The notes under the pieces are model-generated. The model ran no database searches. It had not been told where the DNA came from and saw only the letters and a program-made list of their open reading frames with translations. From positions 1 to 64,000 of the forward strand of contig CANNDC010000023.1 of assembly GCA_947503265.1 (NCBI GenBank): 64,000 nucleotides of DNA, given 5' to 3'. The position numbers were made by a program, and so were the translations under genes. This DNA is from an uncultured Alteromonadaceae bacterium (GTDB taxonomy: Bacteria; Pseudomonadota; Gammaproteobacteria; Enterobacterales; Alteromonadaceae). Shown here piece after piece: positions 6,495 to 15,804 of the stretch (position 1 is its first letter; every line of letters starts with the position of its first letter).

Positions 6495-8612
6495 GTGACT
6501 CTACCTGACAACTTCCTAAAATGGATTCTAGAGAGAAATCACACTATTTGCCACCGACAACTTTTAGTCGTCACCGGCGAACAGACATGGATCAAAGAAA
6601 CGTTAGGAAACATTCAGCCTTTTTTAAACACGAATACCCTTTACGTGGGAAAAGAAAGTGATTACATCAAGTGTGAAAACTCCAGCTATCGAAACAAGTT
6701 GGGCCAAGAATTTGATTTCGTTATTTATGATGCTTTTTGTGGAATAAGAGCCAGCGCGCAATTTGCACTAAGCGGGACAGTAAAGTCTGGTGGGCTTATG
6801 ATATTGCTAGCACCCAAGCTGGAAATTTGGCCTCATTTTCCAGACCCAGAAAGAATCAAAAGAACCTCATATGGATATGAATCTAACGTTTGTGATAGTC
6901 AATTTCTAGTTTGGTTAATCGATAGAATCAAATCTGATAGTGAAGTCAGTATTCTTTCAAAATCTGGTTTTAATGGAAAAGTAAGTCAAGCTGCTAATGC
7001 TAGTTTTCCTGATGAGATAAAAGGGATAACCACAATAGACCAGACACAGACCATCGAAAAGATATCTTCTATATTCACTCAGAAAGTTAAGTTTAATCTC
7101 GTGTTAACGGCAGATAGAGGCAGAGGAAAATCGGCTACTCTTGGTCTACTTGCGTCGCAGTTGGCACGTCAAAAAAACATAAAAATCGCAGTCACAGCAC
7201 CACATAAAGCAATGACGCAAAATGTTTTTAAGCATGCGACTGGCAAAACCGATATCTGCTATCAGCCGTTTGATGAATTGCTTTTATCAGATAAGAGTTA
7301 TGACTTGATACTAGTAGACGAGGCAGCAGCCATACCTACTGCAACATTGACGGCATTGGTATCTAAATTTGATAAGTTAGTTTTCAGCACGACCAATCAT
7401 GGATATGAAGGGAGTGGAAAAGGATTTGAATTGAGGTTCACTCCATACTTGCACCAATTGCAGCGGTATTTTGAACAGTTTGTTCTAGAAACCCCAGTAA
7501 GGTGGTTTCCGTTGGATGCATTGGAACAATTTTGGTTCAAAAGTATGTTGATGCTTCCTTTAGATAAAATAATCGATGAAAAACCGACTTATCCTAGCTC
7601 TGATCCATACGAAATTAGGCCCAAAAGTCTTGTATCTAATCCAACAGCCCTATATCAAATTTTTCAATTGCTGGTTAACGCACATTACCAAACAACGCCA
7701 GACGACCTCGTTAGGCTGCTAGATGCTGAAGATCAGTCTGTGCATATATCTACTTCAGAGAATGGTGAAATAACTGGTGTCGCTTTAGTTAGTCTGGAGG
7801 GAGGGGAGAAATTAAGTGATTTGGCAGAAAAAATAGCTCAAGGTCAAAGGCGTGTAAATGGTCACTTGATCCCACAAAGGCTCGCCTTTCTTAGAGGTTC
7901 TAAAAAACTAGCAAAATACAAATACGCGAGAATAGTAAGAATTGCTGTTAAAGAAGAATATCGTCGGCAGAATATTGCTTCCGAATTGATAAACCACATT
8001 GCTGAATGGTCGAGCGATAGGCATATTAATTACCTTGGTGCATCGTTTGGTGCAAGGCCTGATTTAGTTAAATTTTGGCAAAAAAATGGTTTCATCCCTG
8101 TTCATCTTGGCTTAAAAAAAGACGCATCAAGTGGAGAACACAGCCTTATTGTTGCTAAATCTCTAATTTGTGATCACAGTACTGACTTTTTCCTCAATGA
8201 TGAACTGAAACATTTAGTTGGCTTGTTTAAGCAAGAATTTACCTTTCAGATCAATTATCGTTTGGCACATCTCTCATCAGAATTAATGGAAACGCTAAAG
8301 CCATATATAATTACCAGCCCCGAAAAACAGAAATATGATGATTTGGATCAACAAATAGTAGAAGAATTTGCAACTGATCTAAGACCGCTTTTTACCTGTG
8401 AATACCATATCGAAAAGCTCTTAAGACGATTTACTAAAGCGTGTATATCCAGTTGCCGCAAAGAAGCAGAATTTTTAACCGACCTTCTTCATCAAAAATT
8501 AGCGTATGAAAACATTTGTGAATTGCATAAGTTGACCGGTAAGAAGCAAATAGAGGAGTATGCTAGAACATCATGCAAATGTTTGTTGGCAGAAATAAAA
8601 AAGGCCCACTAA
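6495..8612 (+). CDS. tmcA: tRNA(Met) cytidine acetyltransferase TmcA
   Basis: The 705-aa protein matches the TmcA architecture: an N-terminal domain, a RecD-like ATPase/helicase module with Walker A TADRGRGKSA (about 205-214) and DEAAAIP (275-281), and a GNAT domain (RIVRIAVKEEYRRQNIASEL near 485-505), then a C-terminal RNA-binding tail. TmcA makes N4-acetylcytidine at wobble position 34 of elongator tRNA-Met using acetyl-CoA and ATP. The chosen start is GTG at 6495; no good ribosome site or ATG precedes it. The stop codon lies in the loop of its terminator. It is slightly longer than the 671-aa E. coli protein. Confidence 0.93.
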   Translation: MTLPDNFLKWILERNHTICHRQLLVVTGEQTWIKETLGNIQPFLNTNTLYVGKESDYIKCENSSYRNKLGQEFDFVIYDAFCGIRASAQFALSGTVKSGGLMILLAPKLEIWPHFPDPERIKRTSYGYESNVCDSQFLVWLIDRIKSDSEVSILSKSGFNGKVSQAANASFPDEIKGITTIDQTQTIEKISSIFTQKVKFNLVLTADRGRGKSATLGLLASQLARQKNIKIAVTAPHKAMTQNVFKHATGKTDICYQPFDELLLSDKSYDLILVDEAAAIPTATLTALVSKFDKLVFSTTNHGYEGSGKGFELRFTPYLHQLQRYFEQFVLETPVRWFPLDALEQFWFKSMLMLPLDKIIDEKPTYPSSDPYEIRPKSLVSNPTALYQIFQLLVNAHYQTTPDDLVRLLDAEDQSVHISTSENGEITGVALVSLEGGEKLSDLAEKIAQGQRRVNGHLIPQRLAFLRGSKKLAKYKYARIVRIAVKEEYRRQNIASELINHIAEWSSDRHINYLGASFGARPDLVKFWQKNGFIPVHLGLKKDASSGEHSLIVAKSLICDHSTDFFLNDELKHLVGLFKQEFTFQINYRLAHLSSELMETLKPYIITSPEKQKYDDLDQQIVEEFATDLRPLFTCEYHIEKLLRRFTKACISSCRKEAEFLTDLLHQKLAYENICELHKLTGKKQIEEYARTSCKCLLAEIKKAH

Positions 8613-8624
8613 ATGGGCCTTTTT
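8597..8624. terminator. Bidirectional terminator between tmcA and the TonB-operon TPR gene
   Basis: AAAAAAGGCCCA (8597-8608) pairs with TGGGCCTTTTT (8614-8624) around a 5-nt loop. A or T runs on both sides let it act in both directions. The tmcA stop TAA (8610-8612) is in the loop. Confidence 0.85.
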
Positions 8625-8651
8625 ATTGGAACTAGATAGTATTAAAAGCTA

Positions 8652-9911
8652 TCAGAGTCTAATACCATTATTTTTGGCTTTTTCCCTAATATAAGGTTCC
8701 CAAGCGCGAGCATTTCGAGAAGTATTGCTGTGTTTCTTAGCTTCTTTTACATGCACAATTGCTTGTTTGAAATTACCAGTATAAATGTGTGCTTCCATCA
8801 TAGTTAAATGAATTCGCCCTTCCTGATCAGCACCAGAATCCAATGCTTTTTGAAGCGCTTTTAATGCACCTTTGTAATCTTCTGCAGCATGTAACAAAAT
8901 ACCTTGCTTACGATAGTAATCCGCATCCGAATTGACACCAGCAGCCTTTTCATAGTAACCAGCAGCTTTTTTGTAGTCACGAGCCTGATGCCAAGAATTA
9001 GCTAAGCTTGAGTAAGTGTTCTCGTCTTTTTCAATTAACCCTTCGTTCATATGCTTCTCTAATACCACCGCAGCTTTATACGGAATATCATTGGTTGCAT
9101 ACAATTGAGCTAATGCCTTAATTTCAGATTTCTTAGAAAGATATCCTTTATTGTAGGCAATCTCAAAAGTCGAAAGTGCCTTCTTATAGTCTTCAACTAG
9201 CATGTAAAAGAAACCAAGCTGTGACCACCATTGCTTATTATCAGGGAAGATTCTGACTAACTCTTCAGCAACTTCAACTGTTTCTTTGTACATTTTACGT
9301 TCGTAAAAAGACTGCAATTTCAAAACATAAGGGTTTTTATTAGGCTCTTCGTAAAGCGCTATAGCTTTATCAGTTGGCTCAATCATTTCAGGAAGTTTTT
9401 TCGTCTCGTAATAAGCCTGAGCCATTCGAGTATAAATATCAGGATCTTCTTTACAAGTGAATGTCATCCATTTCTGATAATATTCTATCGCTTGCTCGTA
9501 TTCCTTTTCCTGCATACTCAAATCGGCAACAAGTCTCATCGTATTTGCATGCTCTGAATCATTCAGTGCTTTAGGATCAACAGATCCCTTCAAATACTTA
9601 AGCGCTTCGCCACCTTTGCCTTCCTGCCCTGCAAGCATTTTACCGATAAAATTGTCAGTAAATGCACGATCATAAGGCTCTTTGGTTTCTATCTCATAGA
9701 GTATATCCAACGCTTCCTTGATAAGGTCGTTGTTATATTCTTCTAACGCTTTTTGAATCTTCTTACCAGCTCGCTCACCAATGATATTGGTAGGGCCACG
9801 TTTGTAATCGGGACATACTATCGCCGCTGATTGCGCTGACACATGACTCGAAATCAATAAAGTGGCACTGAGAGATGCTAGTGCAAAAACATTTTTAATC
9901 GTCTTTTTCAT
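8652..9911 (-). CDS. Periplasmic TPR protein of the TonB system
   Basis: The 419-aa protein has a clear signal peptide (FALASLSATLLISSHVSAQ) and then a series of tetratricopeptide-like repeats, for example EYEQAIEYYQKW, DYKKALSTFEIAY, DYKKAAGYYEKAA and DYKGALKALQKAL. It is the last gene of the exbB-exbD-tonB operon and touches tonB at its start (shared base 9911). TPR proteins are commonly annotated in this position in Alteromonadales and Vibrio TonB2-type operons. The likely role is as a periplasmic scaffold for the energy-transducing complex, but its exact partner is unknown. Confidence 0.8.
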   Translation of the reverse strand: MKKTIKNVFALASLSATLLISSHVSAQSAAIVCPDYKRGPTNIIGERAGKKIQKALEEYNNDLIKEALDILYEIETKEPYDRAFTDNFIGKMLAGQEGKGGEALKYLKGSVDPKALNDSEHANTMRLVADLSMQEKEYEQAIEYYQKWMTFTCKEDPDIYTRMAQAYYETKKLPEMIEPTDKAIALYEEPNKNPYVLKLQSFYERKMYKETVEVAEELVRIFPDNKQWWSQLGFFYMLVEDYKKALSTFEIAYNKGYLSKKSEIKALAQLYATNDIPYKAAVVLEKHMNEGLIEKDENTYSSLANSWHQARDYKKAAGYYEKAAGVNSDADYYRKQGILLHAAEDYKGALKALQKALDSGADQEGRIHLTMMEAHIYTGNFKQAIVHVKEAKKHSNTSRNARAWEPYIREKAKNNGIRL

Positions 9912-10522
9912 TAGCCTTGATCCAATTTAAAGTCCAACTGCACTTTCATATTAAACTGTTTTTCAGGTTTACCATCGACAATTTTTGGCTTGTATTTCCA
10001 CTTACGCAAAGCTCTTTTTGCTTCGCGGTCGAAGATACGTTTAGGTTCTGCATTAATAACTTCTACATCATCAACTCCACCTACTTCATTGATAGTAAAA
10101 GATAAGACAACGAAGCCTTCCTTACCATCACGGGCCGCTTGTACCGGGTATTTAGGTTCAATACGAACAATTGGCGTTGCTTCACCATCACGCTGCATAC
10201 TTCCAACACCACCTATATCAATAGAGGCACCACCAGTATCTACAGAAGGCATATTAAAGCTTACACCGTCAGCGTTCGCGTCTTCAACATCAGGCTCTAC
10301 TGGCTGTATCTTAGGAGGCTGTGAAGGTGGAGGCGGTGGCGGTGGCGGAACACGCTGTCTGGTTTGGGTCGATTCATCAGGGTCATTCATCACAACATCA
10401 ATAACTGGTGCTTCAGGCACCTCACTGGTTGGTTGAGATGAATTAGCTACCAATTTCGCCATAACAACAAATAGAGCAAAGGCGATAATCGCACCAACAA
10501 GAACTGAAATAATCACTCTCAT
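9911..10522 (-). CDS. tonB: TonB energy-transducing protein
   Basis: The 203-aa protein has one N-terminal membrane anchor (VLVGAIIAFALFVVMAKLVA), a proline-rich periplasmic spacer with eight consecutive prolines near residue 60, and a C-terminal TonB domain (VVLSFTINEVGGVDDVEV, then AKRALRKWKYKP). It is short, like the TonB2 type of Vibrio. It couples inner-membrane proton motive force from ExbB/ExbD to outer-membrane receptors such as the two in this window. It lies 4 nt after exbD in a six-gene operon. Confidence 0.93.
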   Translation of the reverse strand: MRVIISVLVGAIIAFALFVVMAKLVANSSQPTSEVPEAPVIDVVMNDPDESTQTRQRVPPPPPPPPSQPPKIQPVEPDVEDANADGVSFNMPSVDTGGASIDIGGVGSMQRDGEATPIVRIEPKYPVQAARDGKEGFVVLSFTINEVGGVDDVEVINAEPKRIFDREAKRALRKWKYKPKIVDGKPEKQFNMKVQLDFKLDQG

Positions 10523-10526
10523 TTTA

Positions 10527-10928
10527 CTATGCTCCCCTAGCCGCGACAGATATTCTGTCTATTCCAGCCGCTTTTATCTGGTCCATAACCTTAACCACAA
10601 TGCCATGTTCAGCTTTTTCATCTGCTTGAATAATGACAACGTCGGAAGGCTGCTCAGCAAGTAATCTTTCTAGATTTGCGCGAATACTTTCTACTTTCAT
10701 TTCGCGTTTATCCATCCAAATAACACCATCTTCTGTTATTGCGATGAAGATGTTGGCATTTTTTGGCAAAACTGCTTGGCTAGCACCAGGTTTGTTAACT
10801 TGAATACCCGCTTCTTTAACGAATACGGTCGTAACGATGAAGAAGATCAGCATAATGAAGACGATGTCTAGCATCGGCGTCATATCGATCGCTGCATCTT
10901 CCTCTTCAACACGTTCTTTTCGAGCCAT
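10527..10928 (-). CDS. exbD: ExbD biopolymer transport protein
   Basis: The 133-aa protein has the ExbD/TolR layout: a short charged cytoplasmic N-terminus, then one membrane helix with the proton-carrying aspartate (AIDMTPMLDIVFIMLIFFIV), then a periplasmic domain containing VVIQADEKAEHGIVVKVMD. It works with ExbB to power TonB. The gap to exbB is 12 nt. Confidence 0.94.
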   Translation of the reverse strand: MARKERVEEEDAAIDMTPMLDIVFIMLIFFIVTTVFVKEAGIQVNKPGASQAVLPKNANIFIAITEDGVIWMDKREMKVESIRANLERLLAEQPSDVVIIQADEKAEHGIVVKVMDQIKAAGIDRISVAARGA

Positions 10929-10940
10929 AAACTTCTCTCT

Positions 10941-11465
10941 TTAATGATGAGGCAAGCTATCAACAAGCTTTTCTCTAGCGATTTTTACTTTAGCTTCCAA
11001 TCGAGAGCTAAAAAATACACCAGATAAAGCTGCTACCATCCCAGCCATAGTTGGGATTGTTGCCATTGAGATACCTGCTGCCATGAGACGGGCGTTACCT
11101 GTGCCTTGTGTCGCCATGGTTTCGAATACCGTAATCATACCTGTAACCGTACCCAACAAACCTATCAGGGGACACATCGCAACTAGTGTCTTGATTAACA
11201 GCATATTGGTGCTGAGTTTGTCGGAAGCTCGCGAAATCCAATAGTCACGGATTCTATGCGCATACCATGAGGTTGTATCCTTTCTAGCATCCCAGTCACT
11301 AATAATTGATTTTTTCAATTTAGGAAATACCGAAGTCAAGAACCAATAACGCTCAATCATTAAAACCCACATAAGAAAGAGCGCTAGGGCGACGATGTAC
11401 AATACATCACCGCCAGTAGCGATAAATTCCCTGACAGATTCCCATAATCCAATCAGGCTTTGCAT
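10941..11465 (-). CDS. exbB: ExbB biopolymer transport protein (MotA/TolQ/ExbB family)
   Basis: The 174-aa protein from the ATG at 11465 has three membrane helices and the family core PLIGLLGTVTGMITVFETMA (near residues 102-121) followed by ATIPTMAGMVAALSGV. It is the short ExbB of a TonB2-type system. A longer frame up to 11519 overlaps the end of ttpC and begins with a basic stretch that does not fit the family. The chosen ATG lies just past the ttpC stop (TAATATG), consistent with coupling. Confidence 0.93.
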   Translation of the reverse strand: MQSLIGLWESVREFIATGGDVLYIVALALFLMWVLMIERYWFLTSVFPKLKKSIISDWDARKDTTSWYAHRIRDYWISRASDKLSTNMLLIKTLVAMCPLIGLLGTVTGMITVFETMATQGTGNARLMAAGISMATIPTMAGMVAALSGVFFSSRLEAKVKIAREKLVDSLPHH

Positions 11466-11466
11466 A

Positions 11467-12828
11467 TTATGCTTTCTCCGTCTCAGCGTGAGTAGCAACA
11501 ATACCTGCAGTCTGCTCATCTAGAATATGAACGATAGACTTACTGCGGCCTGCTACAATGCTGTGCATCAAGATTAATGGCAATGCTGCAATAATACCTT
11601 GGGCCGTTGTTACCAACGCCATAGAGATACTACCCGCCATCAGTCTTGGGTCACCTGTACCGAAAAGAGTAATTTGTTGGAATGTCGCAATCATACCGAG
11701 TACCGTACCAAGTAATCCTAACAATGGCGCGATTGCAGCAAAGATTTTAATGATGTTGATTCCACTCTCAATCGAAGGAAGCTCTTTCAAAATAGCTTCA
11801 TCCAATTTCAATTCTAGGTTCTCAGCGTCAGAGTCTTTGTTTTCTTTATATACTGTTAGAACACGACCCAACGGGTTAGAAGTAGAAGGGTTTTCAGGAT
11901 TGTTCAATTGTGAACGAATCTTGCCGCTAATAAGGGTAAGTGTAATGATTTTGTATAGGCCGATAAGTAAGCCTAACAACAACATGCCTGTGATGACATA
12001 ACCAACTACACCACCAGCGTGGTAGCGCTCCATCATAGTTGCTTTCTGTTTAAGTAGTCCCAATATCGCGCCACTTGAAGGGTCAACAAAAGTAGGTACT
12101 AAGCCAGAAGTAGAGCTAAATAATTCTCTTGCGGTTTCAGCCTGGAATTCATCCGGTTGACGACCTAGAGGTTGAACCTTGTTTTCTTGATCATCATAAA
12201 CAAGATAACCCACTTCACCTACAAGGTTGAACGTACCAACACGTACAATTTCTTGTTGAGAAGAACCACCTTCAAGGTTGATTACTTCAGTCTGGAAGCG
12301 AGACACTTTGCCAGATTCAGTCATCTCAGTTTGAAGTGCGATCCACATATCTTCTAATTCTCTGATGTTAGGTAACCCTTCAGATTCTTCAGACATTCTC
12401 TTCAAAAATGCAGCACGCCCAGGGTATTCAGCACTTACAATAGAAGTAGCAATACGACCGTAAGATTCAGATGCTGCTTGACGAACCACACCAAACATCT
12501 CACCTAAATCACCAGTAGCTTGGTCAAGTTCAGCCGTTTTTTCAGTCAATTTAATTTCATTATCTGAAAATTGCTTGGCAAGACGGTCACCACGGTCTTG
12601 TTCTGCTTTCAAGTTAGCTTGAGCAGTACGCAAAAGAGCTTGCTTGTCTGCTCTTGCAGATTGAAACTCAGCTTCCCTTTGCTTATTTAAGCGCGCTTCA
12701 GAAACACGATTATTTTTAACTTCTTCCAGTAGTTGGTCGAGAGTTGCACTTGCACTCTGCGCATAGCCAGATGATGCGAAAAGCGTTACAGCAGCTGCAG
12801 CGACAACGGATTTTAGTGTTATTTTCAT
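11467..12828 (-). CDS. ttpC: TtpC-like long ExbB paralogue
   Basis: The 453-aa protein has a signal peptide (VVAAAAVTLFASSGYAQ), a long Gln/Glu/Lys-rich predicted coiled coil (about residues 30-110), a periplasmic region, and a C-terminal MotA/TolQ/ExbB domain with AAIAPLLGLLGTVLGMIATF and ALVTTAQGIIAALPL. This matches TtpC, the additional ExbB-like component of Vibrio TonB2 systems. It sits between DUF3450 and exbB in the operon. The periplasmic coiled coil could contact the DUF3450 protein, which is also coiled-coil rich; that is inference. Confidence 0.9.
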   Translation of the reverse strand: MKITLKSVVAAAAVTLFASSGYAQSASATLDQLLEEVKNNRVSEARLNKQREAEFQSARADKQALLRTAQANLKAEQDRGDRLAKQFSDNEIKLTEKTAELDQATGDLGEMFGVVRQAASESYGRIATSIVSAEYPGRAAFLKRMSEESEGLPNIRELEDMWIALQTEMTESGKVSRFQTEVINLEGGSSQQEIVRVGTFNLVGEVGYLVYDDQENKVQPLGRQPDEFQAETARELFSSTSGLVPTFVDPSSGAILGLLKQKATMMERYHAGGVVGYVITGMLLLGLLIGLYKIITLTLISGKIRSQLNNPENPSTSNPLGRVLTVYKENKDSDAENLELKLDEAILKELPSIESGINIIKIFAAIAPLLGLLGTVLGMIATFQQITLFGTGDPRLMAGSISMALVTTAQGIIAALPLILMHSIVAGRSKSIVHILDEQTAGIVATHAETEKA

Positions 12829-12834
12829 TTTTTA

Positions 12835-13605
12835 TTACTCCGCAGCTTTTACAGGAAGCTTAACAAGGTTGATCGGAAGCTGCTTTCTTGCCATTCGCAC
12901 AGCGGCTATAGACGAATCGAGATATTCACTGCCCAGTTTTTCCCACTGACGAGCTGAATTATCCCAAACCCATGCATTTTTCTGATCGAGAGAAAGTGCA
13001 ATAAGAGCGGTACGACCTAAGTTGAAGAAATCAACTGTTACATCTGTACCTTCATATTGCATGATACCTTGATAAGCAGCGATTTTAGAGCCATAGTCTA
13101 ATTCAATTTGGTAAGCTTCGATAACTTGTCTGAAACGCTCAGAAACCGTCACGTTTGAATTACCCATTACATCTCTCAGGCGTTCAATACGTGCTTTACG
13201 CTCTTCCATTTTAATTGGAACGTCTAAACCGATGAATTTCTCTAAACTATCGATCATGCGAAACAATAACGGCACTATGCCACGTTTTGTTTCATCGATA
13301 TTGTCGATTTGGTTTTGCAGTGAATCGATTCCACGTTGTTGGTCTGCAACAAGAGTGGCTACGTAGTCATTGTAAACCTTCAGATTTTCTGTTTCGTCTA
13401 CGACTTGACGGTATTCTCCAAGCAATTCCTGAGATTGTTCATATAAATTGTTGATTTTCTCTTGGGATTTAGCTGCAGCGACATGTGTTTGCGCAGATTC
13501 TTTGTGCAAATCATTAAGTTGATCTGCTGAGACAGCACTGCTACCGAGCACAAAAGCGCCAATGACGGTAGAGGCAATAAGGGTTCTCTTGCTCATTTTG
13601 GACAT
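12835..13605 (-). CDS. DUF3450 periplasmic coiled-coil protein of the TonB operon
   Basis: The protein has a signal peptide (TLIASTVIGAFVLGSSAVSA) followed by a long heptad-like region (residues about 30-110, rich in Gln/Glu/Leu) and a conserved segment GIVPLLFRMIDSLEKFIGLDVP that is typical of DUF3450. The gene heads the TtpC-ExbB-ExbD-TonB-TPR operon, where DUF3450 genes are commonly found. The ATG at 13605 is chosen; a TTG at 13614 is possible, and another ATG occurs at 13596. Function is unknown but probably structural support of the TonB complex in the periplasm. Confidence 0.85.
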   Translation of the reverse strand: MSKMSKRTLIASTVIGAFVLGSSAVSADQLNDLHKESAQTHVAAAKSQEKINNLYEQSQELLGEYRQVVDETENLKVYNDYVATLVADQQRGIDSLQNQIDNIDETKRGIVPLLFRMIDSLEKFIGLDVPIKMEERKARIERLRDVMGNSNVTVSERFRQVIEAYQIELDYGSKIAAYQGIMQYEGTDVTVDFFNLGRTALIALSLDQKNAWVWDNSARQWEKLGSEYLDSSIAAVRMARKQLPINLVKLPVKAAE

Positions 13606-13983
13606 AGTTCCCAACCAATTTTCTTTTTTAGAATCCTTTCCGTGCTGTAAAACTCGACGGCAAGGGGCTTTAAATTATTTTAGGACGTAACTGGTTTCAT
13701 TGAGAAGAAACAGCTACTGCCCATGAATATTCACATGGTTTCAACTGAATTGTCAAGGTTGCAACGCTGTGAGAATTAACAATTTGTTAAACAAATAACT
13801 ACTAATAGACGGCATTTTGATTACATTTCAAACAGTATTAGCTTTTGCAATATTGACAGCAATCAAAGAGCCTTTACTCTTTATAGTCCATCTGTACGAA
13901 AAGACTAGTATAAACACGCAGTAAAACTGGTTTACTTCAACTAACTGCTCTTACCAGCCAAGTAAAATGGCGTTTAGGTAACT
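13606..13983. other. Intergenic region upstream of the TonB operon
   Basis: This gap of 378 bases should contain the promoter of the six-gene TonB operon. On the minus strand a perfect -35 TTGACA occurs at 13751-13756, but no good -10 sits at the usual distance. I saw no Fur-box-like sequence, no ORF and no terminator for the TPR/oxygenase gene that ends at 13984. Confidence 0.35.
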
Positions 13984-15792
13984 TTATAACTCCGTTTGCA
14001 AAAAATCCACATCGAATGCAACCGTAGTCCGATACTCTTTAGATTCAAAAGGTAACGTTGAGTGCCACATATAAGAAGGAAATAGAACTAACTTTCCAAC
14101 TTGAGGCCTGACAAATTTCTTAGGAGCTAACTCTTTATTGGTCTTAATGTTTGGTTTACCCAACGTAAAATAACCTTGGTCATCACTCTCATCCTCAACC
14201 TCTCTGGGTAAACTGACGTAAAAAGCCGAACTTATTTGTCCCATAGGATGCACGTGAGAAGTATGATGTCCATTGCTCTTCAACCTGACAGACCAAGATC
14301 CAGTAAATTGGATAGTGTTGGCACTGTTTTGTAGTTGCGTTCTTGCAAAAAAGTCGCTTGACTTCAGATACTCGTCAACTGCTTGTTTAATCGATTCCAC
14401 TAACTCTTTAATGATAGATTCATCATCATTAAATAAGTTCCCTCTAGTTTGAGTTCCACCGGTTAAAGTTTGCTCCAGTGGTTGTTTGGTACCCGTATGC
14501 AGGGAATCTAAGTAGTTATTTAGTTGATAACAGAAATCTTCAATTGACGTATAACCTTTGGGAACAGCTAAGTTGATTTCCTTAACCAAATTTTCATAGT
14601 CATTTAATTGCTCTTCCCGTGGGTCGCCCAGTAAACGCCAGCAGACGCCTTGAAGAGCAATAGCTAACTGATTATGAGGTTCTCGCAAAACAACGTGTTC
14701 AAGAGTCTCCTCTGCCTCTGTGACCTCATCGTTTTCGATTAGCGCCTCTGCTAATTCGACGGCTATTGTGCAATCTTCCAATGCTAACTTGTTAGCTTTT
14801 CTAAGATATTCAAGCCCCTGCTGATGCAAGCCTAGCCCCAAAGCGCCTTTGCCTAGCAATAAGAAGTATTTGGCATCTTTCGAAAGATGATCGGGGATGT
14901 CGCGTAAAATCGAAACACACTCGTCATAGTGCATTAAACGCAAGAGAAATTGGCAATATGCATATTTAAGGTCAAGTTCAGTGGGATGAGATTGAATTGC
15001 TTGTCGTAACGAAGATAAAAATTCTGATTTCTCATCCAACTCCCAAAGAAGTTCGTTCAAATTGATGTGAGAATCAACATATTTAGGATTTAACGAAATA
15101 GCTTTTTGATAGTAATCCACCGCTTCTTTTAAGCTACCCATATCGGAAAACGCATTCGCCATATTGTGAAATAGCTGATAACTACTAACCCCGCCTTTTT
15201 CCAGGGTTTGGTACTGTTTTAATGCTTCTGCAGAGCTGCCACTTAACCTCAAAGTAAGTCCATAATCATGTCTTAGTTCAGCACGTTGAGGATGTGAGGA
15301 CAACAGTGACTGATATTTCGCAATGGCGTCCGAATATTGTCCCGATAGGCGGTAAATCTCCGCTTCAAGATGCAAAAAGGTCAGATTGTTTGGAAATCGT
15401 TTTTTAGCAGTAGTTGACCATTTCATTGCGTCTTCGAAGGCGCCTTGCTCATTCAATGTTCTGATCAGGCTTGAGTAAGCATTTGCATAGTTTTCATCGA
15501 GACCGATCATCTCTTTATATTGGCTAACTGCTTTGTCTAACCAACCTAACCGTTTGTAACAAATAGCCAAGTTAGCATGAACGGGCATCTGTTGGTTATT
15601 GACCGCGAGCGACTTTAGTAACATATCAATGGCTGACTTTAATTCTCCCTGCGCTGCTAATAAAGTGCCTAAGAGTTGCAGTGCGTCGGTATTTTTAGGT
15701 GTTTTACTTAACTGCTGTTGATATAAAGCTTTTGCTCGCTCTAAATTTCCTTTTTTATGCTCGGCGAGCGCTTGTTGTAGAGTGAAGGTCAT
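13984..15792 (-). CDS. TPR protein with C-terminal 2OG-Fe(II) oxygenase domain
   Basis: The 602-aa protein has about ten TPR-like repeats (residues 1-370), then a C-terminal double-stranded beta-helix domain of the putative 2OG-Fe(II) oxygenase type. Visible iron/2OG motifs are HTSHVHPMG, LVLFPSYMWHSTLPF and EYRTTVAFDVDF. This would be a cytoplasmic hydroxylase whose TPR part selects the substrate. No signal peptide is present. It follows a methyltransferase gene by 12 nt, and both lie downstream of a TonB-dependent receptor, a grouping that suggests a joint role in handling a peptide or other ligand. The substrate is unknown. Confidence 0.82.
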   Translation of the reverse strand: MTFTLQQALAEHKKGNLERAKALYQQQLSKTPKNTDALQLLGTLLAAQGELKSAIDMLLKSLAVNNQQMPVHANLAICYKRLGWLDKAVSQYKEMIGLDENYANAYSSLIRTLNEQGAFEDAMKWSTTAKKRFPNNLTFLHLEAEIYRLSGQYSDAIAKYQSLLSSHPQRAELRHDYGLTLRLSGSSAEALKQYQTLEKGGVSSYQLFHNMANAFSDMGSLKEAVDYYQKAISLNPKYVDSHINLNELLWELDEKSEFLSSLRQAIQSHPTELDLKYAYCQFLLRLMHYDECVSILRDIPDHLSKDAKYFLLLGKGALGLGLHQQGLEYLRKANKLALEDCTIAVELAEALIENDEVTEAEETLEHVVLREPHNQLAIALQGVCWRLLGDPREEQLNDYENLVKEINLAVPKGYTSIEDFCYQLNNYLDSLHTGTKQPLEQTLTGGTQTRGNLFNDDESIIKELVESIKQAVDEYLKSSDFFARTQLQNSANTIQFTGSWSVRLKSNGHHTSHVHPMGQISSAFYVSLPREVEDESDDQGYFTLGKPNIKTNKELAPKKFVRPQVGKLVLFPSYMWHSTLPFESKEYRTTVAFDVDFLQTEL

Positions 15793-15804
15793 GATCGCTT
15801 AAAT

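Noticed and set aside
9990..10436. 148-aa frame opposite tonB
   Set aside because: It is the antisense of the TonB proline-rich region (poly-Gly in place of poly-Pro) and not a gene.
11466..11519. Longer exbB start overlapping ttpC
   Set aside because: The basic extension does not fit ExbB, and an ATG two bases past the ttpC stop gives the normal length.
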